Shown piece after piece: positions 21,905-34,397 of a stretch of DNA of 64,000 nt; the first letter of the stretch is position 1, and the number at the start of each line of letters is the position of its first letter. The notes beneath the pieces were generated by a model. That model did not search any database. It worked only from the letters and a program-made list of their open reading frames with translations, and was not told where the DNA came from. The stretch comes from Opisthorchis felineus. Its lineage: Eukaryota > Platyhelminthes > Trematoda > Opisthorchiida > Opisthorchiidae. The position numbers were made by a program, and so were the translations under genes. The stretch covers positions 389,951 through 453,950 of the forward strand of contig SJOL01006485.1 of the NCBI GenBank assembly GCA_004794785.1, given 5' to 3'.

Positions 21905-22445
21905 TTACGCAATGTACTACTCATAAGGTTGCTGAAAATTCTTCGACAGCCCACGACCGGTTTCAGCTGGGTTCCAGGTGAGTCTCTCGCAAAACCAAAT
22001 TGATTTGCAACTGAGTGTATTTCTTGATTACTTGAGCTAGGTTCATATAAGAAGAACCACAATCCCGATTGTGGTTGATTGGACAGTCATACTCGCCTAA
22101 ATGCGACATGATGCTGTCATCCTCCATTTCAGCCACATTGTGGTTGAGACGATACAAGCACGACGGCTATCTGTTTTGATGTCAGTTTTGAACCATTTTT
22201 TCGGAACTCCCGCGAGGACAGTTTGATTAACCGAACCAGACCTGGCGATAAAGCCGCAGTCCTCCTTCGTCCTAAGACGCCTGAACTTACGAAACACCCA
22301 AAATGGTTACATTTGCGGATCAATTTCATGCCATATGTATCCTAAATGTTGGCAAAATCTCCCGAAAAGCAAAGAGGACGCACTTCTTTAGCGAAATACA
22401 CTCATCTGCATATCAATTTGGTTTTCAACCGAATCTCTCGCTTAC
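21905..22445. repeat. R1 repeat pieces, rearranged
   Basis: 21923-21964 carries the GCTGAAAATTCTTCGACAG block, which here runs directly into the inverted-repeat arm CAGCTGGGTTCCAGGTGAG (to about 22022), skipping the sequence that separates them elsewhere. A second arm, in the opposite direction, lies at about 22389-22440. The sequence between the arms (22030-22385) is not recognised. Confidence 0.7.
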
Positions 22446-23462
22446 GATGCACTTCATCTTCCCAGTGTAGGAATCAGACCTAAACGAAGCGCCCGCCGCA
22501 TACGGGAATGACAGTTTCATCTGTAACCCTGATCTCATCTTCTTCATCACAAAAAGACTGGGGTCTGCCCGTCCAAAACAAGTTGAGACACGCTAAGTGA
22601 TGGTGGATTAGCACTTTGCATCTGAATGGAGCTCAAATCGACCAGTGACAGTCAGCTCATTTCGCTGGTGGTACGTCCACAAAGTGTTTGCCTTAGACAA
22701 ACAGATACGGACGGTTTGTCATAACAAAGCAGGACAGAGGGCGCAATCGGTCATAGTTGTTTTCAAGTAACTCGACATAATGAAGTAAAGATTCATCATT
22801 TCCCTGAAGCTAGACTGGAAGCTCGAATAACGGTTTGTAATAACGCGTAACTTGATATTTTCCCAGGAATATTGGCAACGCATTCATTTACTGGTCCTGC
22901 GTGTTTGAAGAAGTGACCTGTGGTCCCAACACGGCTGGAGCACATTCACATCCGTTTTGGATTCTTGCTTGATTTTTGGGATAAACTTCGAAAATAAAGA
23001 GCATCTCAAAGTCGGAAATGGTTTAGGCGCTCCCGAACGGTGTTTCTTTTAAGGAGAAATTACTATACAGCGGGATTACGATTATTAAAGAGTACTCGAT
23101 AATTTTCGTCAAATTCTAACCCGGGGGTTACAGTTTGTAAACCCACTAATGAGTATTTCTTAACAAGTGCCGAACTAGCGTCGCTGACGTGCACATATAC
23201 ATGTGTTGGTGCACAAAAAACGCACACAATGTGATGGGTCAGGGTGTGGTTAACTTGGTATATTTAACAGACTGTTTACAGCACAGCATGACTGTCTCGA
23301 AATCACCTAGGCAGGACTAGATTTCTGACAAACATTCAACTAATAAAAAGTCAAGCACCTCTGGAACACAACGGTACGACAACGGAAACGCATTTAGAAT
23401 AATACGGCCGTACAGACGATGAGGTGAAACGAGGAAACCATACTGCGTGCGTCAAGGCCTAC

Positions 23463-23568
23463 CTTCTAAGGAATGCCTTCCGTTCTTCTATCCGCTCCAA
23501 CCCGGTTTTCATCATGATGGTCTGAAAACACGTTCTGTCCAACACCCAGACGCGTGATTTTACCAGCG
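23463..23568 (-). CDS. PKG: cGMP-dependent protein kinase, exon 6: end of domain A and link to domain B
   Basis: 106 nt encoding residues 406-441. It reads ALVKSRVWVLDRTCFQTIMM, then KTGLERIEERKAFLRR (the last Arg shifts to Ser after splicing). The pattern W.LDR..F..IMM.TG......R..FL is the closing strand and helix of domain A in PKG. The acceptor is TTATTTCACAG and the donor GTAGGC, a weaker but valid GT donor. Phase is 1 in and 2 out. Confidence 0.94.
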
Positions 23569-25440
23569 CTGTGAAATAATAAAAAATAATGAGCTTTACA
23601 TGCGTGAATAAATCAGGGTTGGATAAAGTCGACACGCCGACAAGGGTACTGTTTCTGCCTGTTGTGTTCACCCCCCTCCCCCAATCACAACGTCACGGTC
23701 TGTTTCATCTTGACTGGCAATGGGTAAAAATTGGGATTGGAAGTGTGTTGATCCGTGTTTAATTTGTACATATTCTCAGGACACAACCCACCATGTCTTT
23801 GACGATGAGACGCCGTAGCAGATACGGCACCGTTCACTTGAACTATGTAACAGAGATTAGTAAAATACAAATATCCAGTCCACTTATGGAAAAAAGGCCT
23901 GGAAATTCTTTCCGGGGGTAATTGAAACGCATAGACTAGGGTCTCTGGGTTGCATCTCTTTGCAGCCGTATAACATTTGAATAATCACGTCCTAAGCCGT
24001 TGCTACACAGAAAACTGTCACAGCGAAATATGCTCTTGATTTCCGGGAGATACGTGTTACAGAATCCAAATAATTACTGGAAAAATTTGGAGATGGGTTT
24101 GCACCGAATACAAAAGTTGGACTTGATTGGGACTGCAGCTGCTGCTTGTGCACCGAAATAACCACGAACACTGATCACGAGCACACTGAAGCACTATATT
24201 GACATTATACAATCCTCCACACCACATAGAAGGATCATCCTCCAGTTCCCCCAAACTTCTTCCTATTGAAACACACAGAACCACATGGAGACCGCTATAG
24301 ATAGAAGCCGCTCAACTGCGAAATATGCCTCCTAAGGGAAGTAGGACACTTTAACCGCCAGCGTTTGTCAATAACCTTGGCTGACTGTACGGATGACCAG
24401 GTTGTGCGCAATAACCATCTAACTTGTTTCCCCTATCTCCATATTGCACGAGACTGCATTTCGTGGTGCAGTCCGGTATACTTGCCATCTCAACCCAGCA
24501 ACCATCAACTGCTCGTCACCAATGCACATTCATGAAACAGCGGGTCATAGTAAGATTTATAGTTCTGCAAGAAGCAGCCGATTCCGGATATGCCAACCCA
24601 CATCGACCTGGTTACTAGATCAACGGCCAGATCAACGACTGCACCAACAGATAGATTTAGGGTTTGTACACTGTCTATGACTACGCAGTCCGAATGCAAC
24701 TGCATTAGCTGCTGGTAGAATTTACAAAGTTGCCAGCGGAGAGAAGACATGTGGGACGGAGTTTGCTAAAGTATGACTTTTATCAAGAACTAACGCATTT
24801 GGCTTGACTGCTTGACAATGTCATCGCTGTGGGCACGAAAAATTATGTACAAGTTCACGACCACTATGGTTATCCATGCTTTAATCATGGATGCCTGCTG
24901 ACGAACCAGCTGACATGAGCAATCCGATACCACTTGTTTGGTTTGTTATAAATGCTATCATATTGTTAGGTGGCCCCATGGAACACGCCCCCGATTCCTA
25001 CCCGTCAGTCAACCCAGCAGAGAAAAACATTCGGACGACTGGTTGACTAGGCATAGCCAGTGGACCCATACTACAGAATCGGCTTATTATTGTGTCCGTT
25101 TACTGTCGTGGCTTTACACTCGGCCTTCTCTGGCTGATGTGTTTCAGCGTGCGGTCCATCATGCGCAACTGAGATCAAGTGGTCGTCTCACAGCCCTAAC
25201 GAGTCCCGGCACTCAATTTTACTTCGAAGCCGCTGCCGACTGTGTTGTGATTGGCAAGTCGGCGGCCGATCACTAGCTTTGATGGTGTGGAGATGTTGCT
25301 ACAGCATCCGCATGAAGTCGCAATCAGGCTTTCCCAGCACTGAATTGTGTAGAGGGAGTCACTAACACATCGTTGACTGGATATCGTTGCACATACGCGT
25401 TATCGCAGTGTAAAATTTACCTATCCAGGTTCTATCGTGC

Positions 25441-25515
25441 GGCCAGTTTATCGCCAGGCCAAGCAGTCGTAGGCCAATTTGGCGCCAGCCAATTTATCAC
25501 CAGGAAATTTAGGGA
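25441..25515. repeat. Imperfect 15-16 bp tandem repeat (GGCCAATTTATCGCCA type)
   Basis: Four or so units start at 25441, 25457, 25472 and 25488, each beginning GGCCA or GCCA and most ending GCCA or ACCA. Units differ at several positions, so the array is old. Confidence 0.7.
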
Positions 25516-27059
25516 GCCATCGTCATCGTCAAGACATTCCTCTTGAATCAAGAAGGAACGTGACTAGCTGCTCGTGGTCAACTAAGGGTGGGTCAGTCAC
25601 TGTTGCACTGTGTTGTGATCTACGTTCTACTCTTAGCCATACGCCTGGGCGTTGATGAACGTAACCCATCGGCCGGGCTGCCGTTTTAAGCACCGGGCGG
25701 CACAAATTTTTTATTCTGGTAATATGTCGTCACAGAGACTACTTGATTTAGGGCTACCTCGCCTGGTGATTAAATGACGTGCGATACATTGATCTGACAG
25801 TAAACTAGATCGGTAGTGCCGTAGGTCACATTACCGCATGAACGCGGATTCATATTACAGATACGTGATTCGGATGACTCATATGTTGACCGCTGCTTAC
25901 GCAAGAACATCAGGTGAACAGGCTGATGACGTCGTACTCCATACCGGTTGCCGATAGAGATTTCACCAAGAAAGTTAGTAGGAAAGAAGGAAAGTAAGAG
26001 ATAAAGGAGAAAATCAGTATCCATAAAGGAAGAACAACACAAGGGTAAAAAAATTTTGGTTCCTAAAAAGAAAGCTGATGTCCTGAGGAACTCACTCGCC
26101 TAAATGACGCTTTTTTGCTTTCCTACATAAATGAAGCCATAAAACTCCTTAAAAGTTAACGTAAACGGTCGAAAATTTAGACGCAAAACCTGATTTCAGT
26201 TACTCTGCAGTCGTGGACCCGCCTTCGATTGGTGTGGCGACCGATTTTGAACAACAGGCTTCCAGATGGCTGATCAACTCGACCAAAGCTGGAGAATTTT
26301 ACGAGCTTAAAGAGTTAGTAAATGTTAGGGAAGACGACTTCTCCGTAACAATGCTTAATGCAGCCTTCACTTGTAAACCAATCAAATTAATGATTGGGGC
26401 GTCCTAATGTGAAAGGCAGATGAAATTTCCGAACAACGCAACGTTCTGCGGATTGAATGGTGGTAGTGGCTGGTGGTTTTTGTCTCAAAAATGTACGGCA
26501 TCAGTTCACACGGATTTCGTTCTTTGGTGAATTTGCTAGCGCATCACACGCCACCGTTGAACGGCTGCAAAGCATGATAGCGAGACGTTCTCTGAAAAAG
26601 ACTTCAGTCGTGACGCATGTCTTTATGAATCGGGCGAAGGCAAACTGAGATTTTGTACTCATAGGATATAGCTACCACAGAGTCAAAGTTCAAAATGGGT
26701 ACTGACCGTGCTTTTGAAGTGTTGCGCTCTGTGTGATAAGTTGCATTCAGTAGTGCTCAATAAAGGTATGAATCCACACTGTTTCAAGGGCCGCGATGAT
26801 GTATACCGTGGCGTAGATTATTGCGCGAAGTAATGCTTAGATTGCGCATGATATCTATCGCGCCTCAGCAGGACTTAAAAAGATGACTTGCATGTTGTTC
26901 GACAACTCAACCCTGTATCCTCATTTCTACCATCAAACACCGCGACAGAGGTATACCTGGTGTAATCCGTGCATTTACAGCGAGAGGTAAACGGTCGTTT
27001 CTCTGACATTTCATCTTGAGTCAAAATAAGTTCAGAATTTTAAATGTGCTTCAAACCTG

Positions 27060-27775
27060 CAAAGTGCTGCTACAAGACTGGATCAGACTGGGATCAAACC
27101 CAAATCCCACGAGCCAATCGTTGTGGTAGATAAATTTGTTTACCTGGACAGCCGTATAAGTTCCGGTGGACCGGCTGGAGATGAGATTATTTCTCGAATC
27201 GGGAAAACCAGGGCAGCTTTTGCCAACCTCCGGCACCTATAGCGCCGACATGTCTGTCAAGGGCAGTGTTTGCACTGCGGTGGTGCGACCCATACTGCTT
27301 TATGGATCACAGACGTGGCCTCTACGCACACAGGACATGCGAAAGGTGGCAGTGCTTGACCATCGGTGTCTCCGAAGCATTTTCGGGTCTGGTGGGAATA
27401 TCGGATTAGTAATGCTAAGGTAAGCCAGATGGTTCGAGGAAGAGGGAATTCTCCCGCGATAGATGAATTACTCACACTTCATAGGTTAAGCTAGTTAGGA
27501 CACGTACCCCGCAAGCCAAAAGACCGTCTGCCTCGCAGAGCTCTTTTCGCCCAGCCCTGTGCTGACTGGAAGCGATCAAGAGATGGACAGTGTATGACCT
27601 GGAAACGGAGTATGAAAACACCAACCAGTAAACTTAGTCGGATCGAAAACTGCCTCCCCCCTAGATTGGGATCCCGGGGCTCAACTCACCAATGGCTAAT
27701 GAAACTGGCAGAAATGGTCCAATCGCGCAGTCAGTGGCGCTCGTGCATCAAAGCTATCGCCTTCAGTGTGTAGCT
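27060..27775 (+). pseudogene. Broken copy of the non-LTR reverse transcriptase
   Basis: In frame: VVVDKFVYLDSRISSGGPAG, ISRIGKTRAAFANLRHL, a stop where the family has Trp, then MSVKGSVCTAVVRPILLYGS, TWPLRTQDMRK, LDHRCLRSI, a further stop, and later traces of the GHV..., R.P..., GG..MTW and WRSC... blocks in shifted frames. The blocks follow the order of the intact copy at 2-1012. The polymerase catalytic region is absent, so this is a 5'-truncated dead copy with several stops and shifts. Confidence 0.85.
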
Positions 27776-28805
27776 ACCCGGTTCCCGAACTAATCAGATG
27801 TGCCATCGCCTCCAAGGCTTGGCTGTATGTCCCACACTGTCCCACTTTCCGGTGATCGAAACTGTAGCAGCTGAACCCATTGTGCCTATGGTGCACGGTT
27901 TATAGCTGATAAATTGACTGAATCGAGAAGTTCAGAATGCGAAAATTTGTACCAGAGCAAGTTTTAGTCACGTTGGGTCCACGAACACCTAGGTCAGCAT
28001 CTTAGATGCACTCACAGAGGTAACTAGAGCACACTTTCTGGGGAGTATCCAATGGCTCTTAGAGGTGAATTTTGGCGAACTCAGCTAAAGATTCCCCTTG
28101 ACTTGCGTCTGATACGAAGATTATATTGATATAGACCCCCAGTGTGTTCTCATTCGTGCATTCAAATTTTTTTAACCAACTGATAATCTTTCACTTCATA
28201 AAACTGAGATGGTATAAACATTTGATGAAAACTCAATGCTGAGGAAGTGGACCTCACAGCATACCAACCCTCGATCTCCGAGGCTTTATCACATATGAAA
28301 AGTGGAATGTAGTATGCAATGCGTTTCTGCGAGGAACTTCTTCCAGAATTAACCGAAATTCAGATTGAACTGGTAGAGCAGAAGAGCCGAAGCCTAGAGC
28401 ACTTTCTTTGTTATCGATCAGATTGATCAGATAACTAGCACCACAATCCAACAAACGTTTTCCACTCCATACTGCTGCGTCTTTATCAAAGAAAGTCTGT
28501 CGTTTTGACGAAATCACCTATTTTAATTTTGCAGCCGATTTTTTTGCAGTTGTAATTTAGTTGACAAAAGAAACATGCGGTTTTACCTGAGCCTCCATCA
28601 CTAGGAAACGCGCCCCTAACATAAGCGGGACATTTGGAACATCATTTAACAACGTTTAGCACAACACCTCTATAAGCTCGCTCGAATGGATAAGTGTAAG
28701 CTTAGATTTGGTGAAATAAATAAATGAATAATCACAGGCGCAAAAAAAACAAGCAAAAGTGAGCCACGTGAATCCTCAGACAGTAAGGGAAACCGTTTCT
28801 CCAAA

Positions 28806-28867
28806 GTAAAGAGTACCGCCGGACAAGGATCGGCTTTCTGCGCTCCCAAAGGGTGCGTACTCTTTAC
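28806..28867. repeat. 11-bp perfect inverted repeat
   Basis: GTAAAGAGTAC at 28806-28816 and GTACTCTTTAC at 28857-28867, with about 40 bases between. Confidence 0.8.
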
Positions 28868-31800
28868 ATCATGTCTTACTTTTCAGCTGAATAATGTGTG
28901 GTATGATGCACTCCATACTTAATTTCTCGTTGCGCGTTCACTGTATGTTGACCAAACTGGTTCAGTGCAGCTGCCTTGCACATTCCTGAGTCTAAACATC
29001 TGTTGATGTGGGTGCAGCTTCAACATTATCTACCTCTGAATTGATTGCAGCATTGGCTTGGTTTACATCCTATATGGTGAACGGCGCAAACAATGTAATT
29101 TGTCGCGAAAGGTTACTGAAAGTTTTTTGTGGCTGAAATTCATAATATGACAACAAATCAATGATAAACAGCTGGGCGAGCCTTTGGAGATTTTGTTCTC
29201 CTAGTCAGACAGGGTGATTATTTCATACGTTGATCCTTCCTGTACACAACGATGGTTGAGGTCAGCTTGAGGCAGTAGAAGTAAACGTCTGAGATTTCGG
29301 AGGGGCTTTCCAGCTTCATAATTTTTATGCTGTTTGATTCACCGGAAACCTTGATGGGAAACTGACAGAACCCTTACGTACTTCCCACTCAGAATGGTGC
29401 ACCTTAGCAAGCAACTATCAGATTTCGCCCGTACAATGATCCGCTACCTGATGCTCCCTTAGTACAATCCAATCATCGACACGAACAAGATCAGTTCAGT
29501 GTTTACAGAGTCCTTGGCTCCGTCGGAAAAGAAAGAGTTGTTGCAGAATCTGAAAAGTCGAAATCTGCCTCCGTACACTGTTTCTCATATGAAGATAGGG
29601 CCTCATGGAGTTGCGGGATGTGAGCTAGACGAACCTGTTTGTAGAAACGCTCTCCCCCATGGGACTGTCTTCAACTTAGAGACGTACGAATATTCATTCC
29701 CTTACTCTATCTACTTTCCTGGATATATGGTGTTCTTCAGCTGTTCGGTCATCAGCAGGCGAAATCATGTCCGTAAGACAAGAAGACATTCTGAATTATC
29801 AATCTACCCAGGATCAGTGTTACGACCATGCACTGGGATGATCAGATAGGGGAGGAATGTGAAATCCATGAAAGTCAACGTTGTAATAGATAAGCTCTTG
29901 TTGGGTGAACACAGTCCTTCGTGGTAACCTTAGTGTGGATTATACCCTTGTTCATTACAGGCTTTTGTAGGTTGGAGGATGCATGTCTACCTATGGGAGC
30001 TATTTACACGAGCTATATGTTGGTATTTGGTATACTGTGCTGCTATCGCTGGACCTCCTGTCGCATGCACAGTGATTGTTTTGGTACAGAGTCTACCTAA
30101 CCCAGATTTTAGGACTGCTTGTGCGAGCGCTTGCCACTGATGTGATCAACAATCCAGACAATATGGATGAACCAATGATGTCCAGCTATCGTCTGGAGGT
30201 ACAACCACCGCGAAAGCCAACAAATCGAGGAAGATGTGTGAATGGATGGTTTTACACCACCCGTTTATCCTATTGGATGAACAATTTAAATTAAAGGTTT
30301 ATAAACAAAATGTAAGTGAACCTCTGGATCTCCAATCAAATGGACTCCTTGTTCGCCATCAATTATAGCTCGAAACCAACCTTTACGTCATAACTTGAGA
30401 GCAATGTCCACGGACTGCAAACGTAATGGAGGAATAAGCCTGCATAGACAGCTTAGCGTCTTCAGCTTGCTAAAATTCAAACAATCGTTGTAATCCACTT
30501 GGCGTCGATTCGACCGAAGTGCATTTTATCGTACATATGATTAATATGTATTCTACCGTAAAACATCATCGTCGTTTGGCGTTGGACAGAGTTCACACTG
30601 AACAACCGTCACTAATGTGACATATGAAGATAAAAACAACGCCCCGCAAACTTTTTACATACTATTGATTTGTCATTAGGGCATTTGGTATGCCACAGCT
30701 CCTGGTACACTGTAGTAAATGCTTTTCACAGGAACGATACCTAAAACGCTGACGTGTATATGTGCAGCTGTGCGCAGCTGGGAAACAGACAGTATCTACA
30801 AACAGGGTTAAATGGAAAGCAATCAACTGCTACGGCCTGCTCGTCATATCATAAAAAAGCCCGGGCAAAATGACAAGCAGAAAGTGCTAGTCGCCCTATA
30901 CAGTTGGCTGCCTAAAAAACGAAATACTCAAACGCAATACCAGTACGAGGGCTAGGTGCTTTGGCTTGTGGTTGAATGGGAAACCATAGAGTGCATAGCT
31001 CGTACAAGTTGAGTGAATCAAAACCCATAAACTCAATGTGTTGTAGAAATTAAAGTGAGTTTCTATCTGGATCACATAAACCGAGATTGACCAAAACACT
31101 TAGGGATACAGATGATGAGTGGTGGGCCACGGTAACTTCACTGATCTTAATATCCAGCTTTGACTAATGCTTAATTGCCATATGTGAATACATCATTGGA
31201 TTTGATTCTACCAAAGACATTAATTTACACAACCTAAGAAAGTCCCATTAAACTGACTGACAGAGAGGTTTACAGGAATGAAAAACTGATAGACGGAGAA
31301 GACAGCTTGTAACTATGTGTGATGGCGACGGAATTGAGCTATTCAGCGCATCGATTTGGCTTACCTATTCTCAATTTAAAGTGTGTATCATGAGGAAGGG
31401 CCGAAAAAGTGAAGAAAAACGGAGTTGCCTCATACTGATTACGCGTACACTATGCTCTCATGGAGATTGCTGCGAGTTATCATTTGCCTGAACGTGATTT
31501 TGCAAGCCTATTGCATTATATTCCACTTAAACTTGCTGTCATGACGTATCATTAGATAAGTAATCCGAATAGGTATGGTTTGCAAGCAGAGACCAGAAAA
31601 TGTCGTTATTCAAGTGATGACGTTAACATCACGCCGATGAAAACGTTTCTAAAAGCTCCCCGGTGTATTTCAGCTTTACAGTTATCTTCCCAACATATCG
31701 CTATGCACGACGCCATTTCGTTGAATAACACTATCTTCATGTCTGTCAATTTCTCATAGGTTCTGAACACGATTATTTCACATTGATGTGATTTTGTGCG

Positions 31801-32488
31801 ATAACAATTCACTTTCGATTGTGCAAGTTTCTCCCTGACTTAACTTGATTTGGTTTAAGAAAAAAGCGGTCCCACGTCAAATGAAGACGACTGTGAGCTA
31901 GACAATGGGACACTCGAATGACTTCCAACAGAAGAGTGGAAATCGATCAAGAGCGCTGCATTCAACATTTTGAAGGCACGTACTGAACGCTGTTTCGGAT
32001 CATGAATCTATTCGGAACACGTGAGAGAAGCGTCTACGCCGACAATAAATGTTACATAGATGGTAAATATACAAGCAATCACATGACAGAAGACAGTGTG
32101 ACTTTTCAGATATAAAAATCAAACGAGGATAAATATGTGAAAAATGTTAAACTGTGCAGGAATGAATCATATTTGATAGGCCGTAAACTATACGTCTGAC
32201 ATGTGGGAACGTCCAATTACCAGTGCCACTTTGCAGTTTGTTTTGCTTGCAAAGCGATCGTCGAAGTACAGGGATGTGAAGTTAGTCACCAACCAAAGAT
32301 GACATATGGTTACATCGGACTACGAATGGTTGGCGAAGTGAATGATAAGTCAAGTAGGCTACTGAAGTAAACGTTGGTAGGTCAGGGTACGTAGTGGGTC
32401 GTTAGTTTGTCCACTGAAACGGGCAAGTAAGCAACTCCAAACGTTTCATCACCAACCGTGATGACATCGTTAGTGCATCATTGTGAAG

Positions 32489-32525
32489 CTGCTCAGCGTT
32501 GTGGGACTAGAAGTGCGCTGAGCAG
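32489..32525. repeat. 10-bp perfect hairpin
   Basis: CTGCTCAGCG at 32489-32498 and CGCTGAGCAG at 32516-32525, with a 17-base loop. Confidence 0.75.
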
Positions 32526-32874
32526 TTGCGCGCATGTGCTTATACACGGACTGCTAGCTGCACCTGATCTTCATTCATGATTGGTTGTTCCCGTGCGCAG
32601 CGCTGTTGAGTAGCTGGTTAGCTTGTGTTCTGGATCAATTATGTTCATGTGACTTTAGTTTTTATCGTCTTCAACACTCGTCCACTGATAGGCCACCGAA
32701 TGAGCTCTGACCTTGACCTTTCCATGTCTTACGATGCGACCTTCATTGACGTGGCACCACGGGAGTTTCCTTTTCTCGATTAGTTTGTAGCGTATTCAAT
32801 TTCATTTGATTTCTCTGGTTGGTCTGCGGGTTCTCTGCACGCAGTTAAGCCTAGATTGGGTCCATGTCGACATG

Positions 32875-33755
32875 NNNNNNNNNNNNNNNNNNNNNNNNNN
32901 NNNNNNNNNNNNNNNNNNNNNNNNNNNNNNNNNNNNNNNNNNNNNNNNNNNNNNNNNNNNNNNNNNNNNNNNNNNNNNNNNNNNNNNNNNNNNNNNNNNN
33001 NNNNNNNNNNNNNNNNNNNNNNNNNNNNNNNNNNNNNNNNNNNNNNNNNNNNNNNNNNNNNNNNNNNNNNNNNNNNNNNNNNNNNNNNNNNNNNNNNNNN
33101 NNNNNNNNNNNNNNNNNNNNNNNNNNNNNNNNNNNNNNNNNNNNNNNNNNNNNNNNNNNNNNNNNNNNNNNNNNNNNNNNNNNNNNNNNNNNNNNNNNNN
33201 NNNNNNNNNNNNNNNNNNNNNNNNNNNNNNNNNNNNNNNNNNNNNNNNNNNNNNNNNNNNNNNNNNNNNNNNNNNNNNNNNNNNNNNNNNNNNNNNNNNN
33301 NNNNNNNNNNNNNNNNNNNNNNNNNNNNNNNNNNNNNNNNNNNNNNNNNNNNNNNNNNNNNNNNNNNNNNNNNNNNNNNNNNNNNNNNNNNNNNNNNNNN
33401 NNNNNNNNNNNNNNNNNNNNNNNNNNNNNNNNNNNNNNNNNNNNNNNNNNNNNNNNNNNNNNNNNNNNNNNNNNNNNNNNNNNNNNNNNNNNNNNNNNNN
33501 NNNNNNNNNNNNNNNNNNNNNNNNNNNNNNNNNNNNNNNNNNNNNNNNNNNNNNNNNNNNNNNNNNNNNNNNNNNNNNNNNNNNNNNNNNNNNNNNNNNN
33601 NNNNNNNNNNNNNNNNNNNNNNNNNNNNNNNNNNNNNNNNNNNNNNNNNNNNNNNNNNNNNNNNNNNNNNNNNNNNNNNNNNNNNNNNNNNNNNNNNNNN
33701 NNNNNNNNNNNNNNNNNNNNNNNNNNNNNNNNNNNNNNNNNNNNNNNNNNNNNNN
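32875..33755. other. Assembly gap (881 N)
   Basis: Unsequenced bases inside PKG intron 5. PKG phases match across this intron, so no known coding exon has to be hidden here. Confidence 1.
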
Positions 33756-34283
33756 AACTTTTGCCAAGTATTTATCGTCAGAGCAACAGATGTACAACAC
33801 TTTAAGAGTCGGCCCGGTAATCAGTGTAAAAATGTTCTTACAGGGATTCGAAACCTGGTGGTTGAAAGGGAAATGCGCTAGGCAACTTTTCGGAACATAC
33901 AGATACCTCGTTTCACGTTTTCTTTGCGATTGGTTAGATTCAAGTATGCCGTCAAAATAGGTCAGCGATCTGAATTGAGAGATGGTCCCTTTTAGGTCCT
34001 CAAATTCAATAAAGATTCATGAGACTAACCGAAAGTGGGCTGTTTTGCAGGAGTTGGAATTGTACAGTGTGGCTGGCTTGTTATCCCTACCGAGTGTTCG
34101 CAGCAAGGGCTAAACCTCTGATCGTCCGTGCATCGCAATAAATGGAGGTGTACCTACCAGCTCCTTAAGTTCGCGGTGGCAGATGTTGTCTTGGAAACGT
34201 TACAACAGCAAACACATGATTGCCTGAACCGGCAGAATCTCCAAACAAATAAGTGCATGCCTAAAGCAGTTAGTCATACTCAC

Positions 34284-34397
34284 CTTTGACGGAAGCCGTC
34301 CGTTTACAGTTGTACAAAAGTGCCAATTCTCCAAAGCATCGTCCAGCATCCATTACCGACAAGATTTTCCCTTCCTTCGATACTTCATACTGTCCCT
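34284..34397 (-). CDS. PKG: cGMP-dependent protein kinase, exon 5: phosphate-binding cassette of domain A
   Basis: 114 nt encoding residues 368-406. It reads EGQYEVSKEGKILSVMDAGR and then CFGELALLYNCKRTASVK. The cassette FGELALLYNCKRTA (389-402) has Glu391 and Arg400 for the ribose and cyclic phosphate, and Thr401 after the Arg as in cGMP-binding sites. The acceptor is TTGTGGTTTCAG and the donor GTGAGT at 34278-34283. Phase is 1 in and 1 out; both split codons (Glu368, Ala406) read sensibly. Confidence 0.95.

Larger units (their letters stand above)
18433..23462. other. PKG intron 6
   Basis: About 5 kb. It holds two tRNA-like SINE candidates (20594-20700 and 21385-21460) and R1 repeat pieces (21905-22445). 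No exon is seen in the rest. Confidence 0.6.
23569..34283. other. PKG intron 5 (contains the assembly gap)
   Basis: About 10.7 kb. It holds a minisatellite (25441-25515), a reverse transcriptase pseudogene (27060-27775), two hairpins (28806-28867 and 32489-32525) and 881 N. The many short frames show no motif I know. Confidence 0.6.

Noticed and set aside
32802..33960. Four open frames of 313-384 codons on both strands
   Set aside because: They consist almost entirely of N; artefacts of the assembly gap.
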